64,000 bases of DNA from contig JAJFPB010000002.1 in NCBI GenBank assembly GCA_020881915.1, forward strand, positions 5,033,001 to 5,097,000, in the 5' to 3' direction. This DNA comes from Paramyrothecium sp. XJ0827. Lineage: Eukaryota; Ascomycota; Sordariomycetes; Hypocreales; Stachybotryaceae. Shown here in pieces: positions 56,586 through 64,000 of the stretch. The notes below the pieces were generated by a model. The model was not told the DNA's origin. It saw only the letters and a list, made by a program, of their open reading frames with translations, and made no database searches. The position numbers and the translations under genes are program-made. Numbering within the stretch: the stretch's first letter is position 1; every line of letters begins with the position of its first letter.

Positions 56586-58137
56586 TCAATGTTCACAGAA
56601 GTTGTACTCCAGCGAATTCCAATGTGACTCTGCACTTGTGTGGAATCCAGACCTCGCTTCCATCAATTTAGCCCGATGCTCCATCGCTTCGTCTAAGCTT
56701 TGCGGGATGCCTTGGGCGGAATCCAGGCCGTGTGTTTCTAACCCACCATTCCTTCTGCTGCGGGGGGACGTTGGCTGTCGAGATGATACGCTGGTGCGGG
56801 TCGACGACCCAAAGGGCAATGAAGCGACGGTGGCCAGGATTACTTCGATCCTTGAGGCTGAAAGGTGAGACGCGATGTTGGCTGGAATTGAATCACTTTC
56901 ACATTTCCAAAATTGATTTTCAGGAGAAACTCTGGAAAAAGCATTGTTTTCAGAAGAAAAACGCACAAAGTATTAGGGAAAGCTAGCACTCGGCCTTGTC
57001 TTGTTTCAACGTCGCCGTATGTCTGCAAGCAGAGCGAGCTCACTCCACCGCTAGCGCTCAACGACGTGGCGAAGACTCTCTCCAGCCAGTTGTATTCATC
57101 CTGGCCTGTCTTAATATCAGGCTCATTAGTCTGTTTGCGGAACGAGAGATGGCTGGTCTTGACGTTCTCGCAGTCCACGTAGTAAAGCGCCGTGGCACAG
57201 ATGCGCTCGTTTATCTGCCCTTCTACCTGCAACCAGACGTCATGACTTCGCGTTAGTCACACGCACGTAGGATCGTGATGCTTTGAGTACATACATGTCA
57301 ACTAACTGCTGGGAAGTCCGGTTTCCCTGTTGTTAGCTCAATTCTCACCATCTTGACGGTGACCTGCAGGCCAGTCTTGGCAAATTTGTCGCGCAGCTGA
57401 GCTTTGGGACAATAGTCGACCTTTTCGTAGGCTTGAGGCTCCGGGACTATGGCCTGGCGGAAGAGGCGCCACTTTGCTCTTGCTAGGGTTTCCTCGTCAA
57501 TATGAGAAGTCGGCGGTGGTAAGCCTTTTTTATGTCGGCGTTCGATCTCGTCCACTTCCTCGGAACTAAGCTCTCTGGGTTCGCTCCATTCACGCTCTTC
57601 ATTCAAGTCAATGTTGAAAGGCCATTTTGAGGTCATTGTGGGCGTCTTCAGATACCAAAGTGTCCGATTTGACTTTGGAACTCTCTGCGGAGTCTAACTC
57701 AGTGTCGGGTGTAAACCGGTATCTTTGTAATAATATTTATCGCGGAGTTCAGCGATGCATTTGCGGAAATCCGTTCGTCAGCCGAGCCGATTGACAGGAA
57801 ATGCAGACTTGTCTGAACAAACAAAATCAAACGCAGCCTCTGACAAGATTCTGCCTTGTGGTTGCGAAATCTTCTCTCTTTCGTTTCCTTCCACGAGTCT
57901 CGCGAAAAGAGCGGCCTCGGATTGTTGGCTGGCCTCTTGGCGCCATGTTCCAACAAAGTTTTCGTCAAAGACTTCCTCATACCAGTTCTCCTTGTCTGTG
58001 AGCTTATCCATCAGAATCATCATGGCCACTTCGCGCATTTGCAGGATCTCTGAGAGGGTGCCATGGGAGCTAGTCTGCGAGCCGACGGAAAACAACTCAT
58101 CCCAGGCACCTAGCCCTGGCAAATATCTTAGCTTCAT
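56586..58137 (-). pseudogene. DUF4246 family, decayed second copy
   Basis: Fragments in order on the minus strand: an N-terminal block (RYLPGLGAWDELF, LQMREVAMMILMDKLTDKEN, VGTWRQEAS) near 58137-57950. Next is a central block (PPPTSHIDEETLARAKWRLF, QAIVPEPQAYEKVDY, FAKTGLQVTVKMVRIELTTG) near 57636-57300. Then VEGQINERICATALYYVDCE near 57230. After an 85-bp intron (56882-56966), FQHRVSPFSLKDRSNPGHRR, DPHQRIISTANVPPQQKEWW and a terminal block ending in YNFCEH at 56586. Lesions: roughly 250 residues that the intact copy at 10.6 kb has between the first two blocks are absent, and the frame shifts after QQKEWW. Stops interrupt the joins. The C-terminal signature NFCEH is kept in both copies. Confidence 0.78.
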
Positions 58138-58629
58138 ATTCACGCCTGGATAACTGAAATAAGTCATTATTGTTAATGAGCTTGAAAGCATCCACAGTGA
58201 AGGAAACTAGTTTGCTCCTGGTTGTGGGAAATGACTCTGAAGTGCGCGTCTATTGAGCAGACGCTGGAGAAGGCTTTTCAATTGGTCACTCAGGTATATG
58301 GTCATTCAACAGGGTATTTATATTCATTGAAATTATCCAAAAAGCTAGCTTTATCCAACAACCAGGAAATTAGACGAACTTTGACGCAGTGGGTCAAGCG
58401 ATGGACATGGATCTAATTAGTGTGACAAGGGACGTAGATGCTTCTTCTTTTGGACGGGCGAACCATGTGCGTTAACCCTCTAGCATTACTTCTAAAGAAA
58501 ATTTACTCGCACGAGGCAATTCGAGTTTCATTGAGTGTGCAAGTTAGAAGTGATTATCACACTAGACCAGACCTTAGCAATGCCGTGCATCTCCTTTCAC
58601 GCTTGCTATCGAGGTTTATCCAACTAGTT
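58138..58629. other. Spacer, DUF4246 pseudogene / FTA2-like gene
   Basis: About 490 bp; no gene recognised. Confidence 0.5.
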
Positions 58630-59577
58630 CTAGTTCCCTCGCGGCCTCAAACGCCGATCATGCGGCACGTGGAACACCGCTCTCGTGGTTGTATTGAATT
58701 CCTTCCCTTCGACCATCTGATCATAGAGCCCAAGATCCACATTTCGAAACCCTTCCAGTTCCTCCTCAGTGGCAGCATCCATGAGGATGTGTGGCTCAGT
58801 CCACGCTGAACCAAAATCCACAATTTGAGCGTTCAAAACATTGTCAAGGCACAGATCTCTGTTGTAGACTTTGATCTTATTCAGAGCCTTGATGCCTCTT
58901 AGTATCTCTTTCGGACGCCTTGTCGTGATTCCGCATTCCGGAGCAGCAAGCATTTTTACAATGGCTCTCAGCGGTGGCTTGGTTGTCGATTCATCACCCG
59001 GCTCGCCATGCTGACAGCCCTCGCGAACATCATGTCCATTGTCTCGGAGAACTTTTTCGTCCTCTTCGGTCAGCTGGATATATCCATAGCAAGGGAGCGC
59101 AATGTTCATTTTGACGTTTCTCTGCCGCCTCGCAGCAATTATGGCGCCATATGCCCGACACTCGGCAAAAAATGGGTCCATGCATGAAATAATCCCATGC
59201 ATATTTGTAGATGGTTCCACGAAACCTTCAGCATAATCGTAGTCGGTTTCGACATCATATGGTTTGAACTGTGGAATATTAGACCCGAAGACTCATGAGG
59301 GTAATCGACTGGATATGCGCATACTCACCACTTTAACAGCATAGAATGTGGATTTGATCTTGGCCCGGAAGATGTAGCCTTGCATTCCCCCACGATCAAC
59401 ATCGAGTCTCTCAAGCCACTCTATTGGAGCGCTATGATGTTCGAAAGCGTGCAGCTTTGGGCCTCGATATTGTGGCAATTCAGGAAATTTGTAAGATGTG
59501 GCTTGGTCCTGCTGGCGTTGTGTTGGCCGCGTCCCCGACCCGGAGGCCCGCTTCTTGCTACCCTTCTTCCTTGGCAT
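58630..59577 (-). CDS. FTA2-like (kinetochore Sim4-subunit type) kinase-like protein
   Basis: 295 aa. Exons 59577-59329 and 59268-58630; one 60-bp intron. A basic N-terminal tail (MPRKKGSKKRASGSG) is followed by a diverged kinase N-lobe with a glycine loop replacement (LDVDRGGMQGYIFRAKI) and the ATP-Lys in STFYAVKVFKPYD. FAECRAYGAIIAAR marks the FTA2-like class found in large numbers in fungi. The catalytic loop is YNRDLCLDNVLN (Asn for the His of HRD, with Asp and Asn present) and the Mg motif VDFGSAWTEPH. Catalytic residues are therefore mostly present, but fungal members are poorly studied. A role in kinetochores should not be assumed from the domain name. Divergent from the next gene by 498 bp. 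Confidence 0.8.
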
Positions 59578-60075
59578 CGTACAGAAGGTACATCAGAGCT
59601 AGGCACCAGTGTTGCGTCAACGGTATCGTCTCCATCTCAAATACCTGCGGCAGCGGCCTATGTATACTCCTCTTGTTGCCTCACCTTGCTGTCGTGACGC
59701 ACGATAAGGGTGTCAATTGAAACCGGTCAAAAGCGGGGCAATGTCAGCTGAGACCCGTGGAAACGAGTGTTGGCATACCTTGCGGCTTGGCGATCGAATA
59801 CGTGATGTGGTAGCTCAAGCTGAGCGAGCACTCCGACTGGTTTTAAACGTGGCTCGCAGCAGCCATAAACCCACCTTCCTTTCTGGAAACCCGTGAGACC
59901 GGTCAGACTTCGTCGGCCAACTGAGCCTCGGGTACTTTTCCCAACAGCCGTCTCAGAATGAAGCAGTCACAGGGAACTTTCACACACCCTGAGAGTCCAA
60001 ACTTCAATACCAGCGCACTTTTCATCGATTGCCCTGAGGATTTAGGACGCCATTCAACCGCAAATCATCCTCACA
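59578..60075. promoter_or_regulatory. Divergent promoter region, FTA2-like / nuclease-like protein
   Basis: 498 bp between divergent start codons; nothing else recognised. Shared control is possible. Confidence 0.4.
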
Positions 60076-61456
60076 ATGACGACTAAGAGGCCTGCTACAT
60101 CGCTTTTTGAGTTTCTCACAACTCCGAATCCTGTCATTAACGCATTGGGAGCCGCAGAAGGCAGAACCACATCCAACTACAGTTTCTACGTTCCTCAACT
60201 GGTCAGGGCATGGGAGGACTTCAACATAGAGACGCTGAAGTCAATTTACAGGTGCGAGCTCATGAAGGAGCTCGAACGAAATGATCGTCACCTGCATCAT
60301 CCTTTCATATGGGAGAAGCATGAAGGAGTCATGGAGGACGAAGACACCACGTCCAACCTGCTCGTCAGATGGAGTCAGGCCTGTGTTAACCAAGCTCTTC
60401 ATGCAGTAGAAGACGTCCTTCATCCCAGCATCTGGACTTCACGAAAACGATCAACAGTCGAGACCCAGCTGGTCACGTCAGGTCATAGTCGTGAGGACGA
60501 GACAAAAAACGCTCCAAACAAACGCGATACAAAGCCAAGGAAAAGCGGTCCAAAACGGAGCGTTACCAAATTTAAACGGGATATGGGAGCCATTTCTACC
60601 TGTAATATTTGCCAGAAGCGCGATGCTCGACGGTCACATGGCTACATTGAGCGTTTGCCGAAGGAGGTCAAACCGGGTTCTAAGTGGCACAGCACGGAGA
60701 TGGAAAAGTTTATTGACGACAACCGCAGATGGAAATCCGGTGCACATCGTCGAAGTGAGGTTCTGCCTGTATTTCAGGCCTTCACCTACTGTGTTGATCA
60801 CGGGTGCCGCTATGGATGTATACTTACGTATCGAGAAGCTTTCATTTTCCGGATCGGAGTTATGGATGAAGGAAAAGGTGCGTTTCAAGTTGGGCAACAC
60901 GTTGTAGTATAGCAGGCTAACATTCTTTGTTCCAGCATTAGCAAATGGTGGAAATATAGGCAGGAAAACGCTGACCCGGATTTTGAAGCGTTATGGATTT
61001 GTGGAATACGTCTCAATTCCTTGGGACAACAGCCAGAAAGTGGATGTGGAATGTTCTAACCCTCTCACTATCAACCTCTCACTTTGGTTCCTCCACATAC
61101 TGGCAGGGAACAGCCATGAAGTTGCTTTGGAATACGACGAACTTCGAAACGAGATGCTCGTGCAGCAACCCTGTGAATTGTCACCACTATCAAGTCCAGG
61201 ATTTGAAGGACCTGCCTCTGGCCCGCCACAATCCTATTCCCAATCTCATCAATCGGATCAAGGATTCTTTGTAAGACATAGGAAGCGCAAAGAAGCTGAA
61301 CATCAATCTGAGGACAATGACGGCAATGATGACGACGATCAGTACAATCTGTCTTTCTCTGGAACCGTCATAGGTGATGCGGAGGCACGTTATCCTCTTT
61401 TATTTGAGACACAACAGTTTCTGACGGTGATGTGTACAGCCGCGATCTATGCCTAA
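60076..61456 (+). CDS. Uncharacterised fungal protein, possibly PD-(D/E)XK nuclease-like
   Basis: 440 aa. Exons 60076-60877 and 60936-61456; 58-bp intron in phase 1. The central part contains RLPKEVKPGSKW (residues 193-204) and, about 35 residues later, QAFTYCVDHGCRYGCILTYR then EAFIFRI. In many fungal proteins of this plan an lPxExKxSWKW block precedes a helix and a cRYGxIlT strand, and I take this as a restriction-endonuclease-like fold with ExK at the active site. The upstream catalytic Asp is not evident, so activity is uncertain. A CNICQKR pair lies just before. The C-terminal 100 residues are acidic and disordered. It sits next to a divergently transcribed FTA2-like gene. Function unknown. 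Confidence 0.6.
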
Positions 61457-61929
61457 TTACTTAGGGCTCGTAGACGAAGCCGCTCATCCAGAGGCCGATG
61501 AAACTGCAGCCGACAAGAACCAGCCGGAAACGGCGGTGTTGCGAAGAAGTTTGAGGCAGTCAGGGACCAAACGCCAAAAGACGTAGTTGCATGAAGTGGT
61601 TTCGGAAAGTTTTCAACTAGCTGGGTATGAGTCGGACCGACATCATTGAACCTCCTCAAGCTCACATCTACGAGCATTTTCGCTGGCGGTGTCTTATTCT
61701 GGATAACTTACGCCTTCTTTGAACCATATTTCATTATTCTGATCTGTTCCTACATGCGTCTCTCAATTTGCTTTGAAGGTATCAGCAGCACAGCGTAAGA
61801 AGATTTCCGTGCTGCTACAGTTTTGCCATGAGTTTCTTGATCGTGGACTATGCATTCTCGGTCTATGCCAATAAGCCTTGGAGTAAGTCTAAACATAGTG
61901 GACCAGAAGACAGCCATGACTAAAATATT
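61457..61929. other. Convergent spacer, nuclease-like gene / wall protein
   Basis: 473 bp between converging stop codons; no gene recognised. Confidence 0.5.
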
Positions 61930-64000
61930 CTACCAAAGAAACAGGAAAATGCCCATCGCCAGGGCGGACATGAAGCACCTTATCACAGTTGAGGTAAGTA
62001 GGGTCCTACTAGCGCTCGCAGTTACTGGACTCGTGCTTGCAGTTCCTCCTGCCGTGGCAGTGGGAGGCACTTGTCCCTTGAAAAGTGATGTGATCTTCCC
62101 TGGATGCTTGTCTTTCAGTGCAGACGCGGTAGGTGAAGTTGATTCATCGGCTAGCTTCTTCGTCCCGCCTTGGCCATCATTGGGATGTTTGTGAGGCGTA
62201 GATACATGTCTGTCAGTGGATCCGGTTGTTCCATCGGGCTGTTGGTTTGCCTTGTCAGTAGGCGCGCTCCCAACGTGTTTGGCAGTATCATTGGCTGAAC
62301 TTCCAGATATCGGAGAGACATTGCCATGATGAGTTGTCTCGTAGATAGATAGAATGACGTTCGGTTCAGTTTCCCGACGATGAACCGCTCTTGTATTTGC
62401 GAGCCATCGTGGCATCGGCCCCATTCTATTCCAGGCCTTGTTGCTGTAACCGCCGCATTCGAAGGCCGAGTCACCAGGACAAGGAATGTTGCAAGATCCT
62501 GGTGGCGCAACAGTTGTTCCCTCGACATCATCTGAGCTGTAGCAGGTCCTTTATTACACAAGTTAGCGTTGATATTGTGCATGGGAAAATCTCGTCAAAA
62601 CTTACTGATCCACAATGCCTGCAAATCGTTGGCCGTGGGACATGGAAACGCACATTGCAGGTGTCATCTTGCGATCAGACCCGCGTCTGACGAACGCCGG
62701 ATATCTCGAAGGAGAAGTTCTGCACCCGAAGTAATTGAACCCTGGCCCAGACAGGTTCTTTGGCTTTGTGACTGTGCCTGGCGTATTGGCTCTCCCAGGC
62801 GGACGCGGGTCAGCCTGGCTAGCTTCATCACCTGGACTTCCAACTGAGGGCCTCTCGATGGACTGTTCTGTCGACCCCGTGTTTCCTGATCCCGGGGGTC
62901 CGCTCCAGTTTCCGGCATTTGCTGGATTGCTTTCGTTATTGGACACATCTTGTCCATTTGGCCTGTCCTGCTGGCTTGCACCGGCGTTCCCATCCTGATT
63001 AGCTTGGCTAGGTCGAATAGGGACACTTGGGCCTTGTGCACCACCAGTGCTACTGGATTGTTGGGGTCTATTAGCGCCATTGGGACTACCCTGCGTGTTG
63101 GCTCCATCCTGGCCTTGCCTGTTTGGCCCAGCTGGAGGCCCTTGGTCGCCGCCTTGTGACGCACCCGAGCCGCCAGGCCCGTTAGAGCTACCAGGCTGGT
63201 CTGGAAGAGCTGGTCGTCCTGGAACATTTGATCCAGTATTCTCTCCGTTTCTGCCAGGCCCATTGGATGCTCCAGGGTTTTGGCCCCGGTCTGGTTGGTC
63301 AGGCGTGGAGGGCTGTCCGGGCGAACCTGGTCTCGATCCCACACCGGGACGACCAAGCTGTCCAGGCCTATTAGAGTTTCCCAGTTGATCGGGGGTTCCG
63401 GGTCCTTGAGGGGCATTCGGAGCGACTGGACGGTTTTGTTGTCCAGGTCTGATTTGGCCACCAGAAGCATTCTGTCCACCTGGTCCTTGAGAGCCAGCTC
63501 CTCCGCTCGCTTGTGAGTCTGGCCTTTCTGGTCCGCTTGAACCACCAGGTCCAAGTGAACCCCCTTGGTCATTAGAGCCGGTGGAACCACCTGCATTGCC
63601 TGCTTGACCTGGCTCACCTGGCCTATTTGGCCTTGTTGGTCTGCCTGGTGTGTTTCCATTCCCTGGGGGATTTGGTATACCTGGACCACCTTCGCTAGAG
63701 TCGCTTGGGGCATTTGAATCGTTTGTTTGGCCTGGTTGAACAGGTCGCGAAGGGGATTGTGGCTCATTTGGTGCTGGGTTTGCGGGTTGTCCTGGTCTGT
63801 CAGGTCTACTGGGATCATACGTGCCGTCGGGTTCACCCGGTCTGTTGGGTCTGTTGGGTCTGTCAGGTCTCTCTGGCCTGTTCGGCTCATTGGGCCCATC
63901 CGGTCTGTCCGGTCTATCGGGTGTTCCGGGTCTGTCAGGCCTGTTTGGACGCTCCGGTGACTTGGTTCCACTAGGCCGTGCCGAACTTCCGGACGAGGCC
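61930..64000 (-). CDS. Pro/Gly-repeat, WSC-like, GPI-anchored cell-wall protein (5' end beyond right edge)
   Basis: Partial gene; its start lies outside. One frame is open without a stop from 63999 to the donor at 62605, and exon 2 runs 62536-61930 after a 69-bp intron. The repeat region begins with X-Arg-Pro triplets (RPDRPGTPDRPDRPDGPNEP) and passes into collagen-like Gly/Pro/Asn/Gln-rich sequence (NGNTPGRPTRPNRPGEPGQA) for more than 400 residues. A WSC-like domain follows (FNYFGCRTSPSRYPAF, MTPAMCVSMSHGQRFAGI, then SCNIPCPGDSAFECGG). It lacks the usual CxCG pair, so it is partial or diverged. A Ser/Thr-rich stalk ends in a C-terminal hydrophobic tail (CFMSALAMGIFLFLW) with no charged residues after it, the pattern of a GPI-anchor signal. 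Probable adhesin or wall sensor. Confidence 0.8.
62664..63971 (-). repeat. Pro/Gly/Arg codon-repeat tract of the wall-protein gene
   Basis: About 1.3 kb of imperfect tandem 9- and 18-bp units encoding X-Arg-Pro and Gly-Pro-X. The unit structure leaves an alternative minus-strand frame open as well (435 codons), which I regard as a by-product. Confidence 0.75.

Noticed and set aside
62664..63971. 435-codon open frame on the minus strand in another phase
   Set aside because: By-product of the Pro/Gly codon repeats. The neighbouring phase is also open, gives collagen-like sequence and continues into the WSC-like domain and the next exon.
1..64000. CRISPR arrays, rRNA, self-replicating elements, tRNA genes
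   Set aside because: No regular repeat-spacer arrays or rRNA blocks were seen; I did not find a convincing tRNA A-box/B-box pair by eye, though a small tRNA could be missed without a covariance search.

Overview
The window is nuclear DNA from a filamentous ascomycete (Pezizomycotina). Genes carry short GT..AG introns of about 49-142 bp and spacing is loose. The gene families are typical of the group: HET-domain proteins, FTA2-like kinase-like proteins, DUF4246, M43 metalloprotease, AA7-type FAD oxidase and a WSC-type cell-wall protein. Content would fit Sordariomycetes, perhaps Hypocreales, but I cannot fix the genus. I see no rRNA, CRISPR array, complete transposon or phage. The only mobile-element-like structure is a small element with terminal inverted repeats near 32.2-32.5 kb.

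Layout: (1) 1-3.4 kb: truncated flavin monooxygenase and a monocarboxylate-type MFS transporter with a likely one-base deletion in exon 1. (2) 4.1-10.1 kb: an arsenic-resistance cluster of arsH, a CDC25/Acr2-type arsenate reductase, a bZIP regulator, the ACR3 arsenite exporter and a second Acr2-type reductase. It is built as two divergent pairs (arsH/acr2 and ACR3/acr2) with the bZIP gene between them. (3) 10.6-18.3 kb: DUF4246 protein, membrane-anchored histidine-acid-phosphatase-like protein and a large HET-domain protein. (4) 18.3-21.8 kb: gene-poor, with a ureohydrolase relic and a 38-bp direct repeat. (5) 21.8-32.1 kb: secreted AA7-type oxidase, C-terminally short homocitrate-synthase-like protein, cytochrome P450 and Frm2-type nitroreductase. 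(6) 33.6-43.5 kb: HET protein, GST-like protein, a decayed gene, a DUF7580-like/subtilisin fusion carrying an in-frame stop, and a divergently transcribed zinc-finger protein. This looks like a conflict or allorecognition neighbourhood. (7) 44.3-58.1 kb: secreted M43 protease, two F-box-like proteins, an SDR, a TauD/JLP1-type dioxygenase and a decayed second DUF4246 copy. (8) 58.6-64.0 kb: FTA2-like kinase-like protein, a possible nuclease-like protein, and the 3' part of a Pro/Gly-repeat, WSC-like, probably GPI-anchored wall protein.

How the genes work together: in the arsenic cluster, Acr2 reduces arsenate to arsenite, ACR3 exports arsenite, ArsH acts as an FMN oxidoreductase on arsenicals or quinones, and the bZIP factor is the obvious local regulator. 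Elsewhere genes look like independent accessory functions. Several are decaying: the MFS gene, the 37 kb pseudogene, the subtilase stop, the second DUF4246 copy and the ureohydrolase relic.

All intron boundaries were placed by eye from splice consensus, phase and family conservation. No alignment or transcript data were used.
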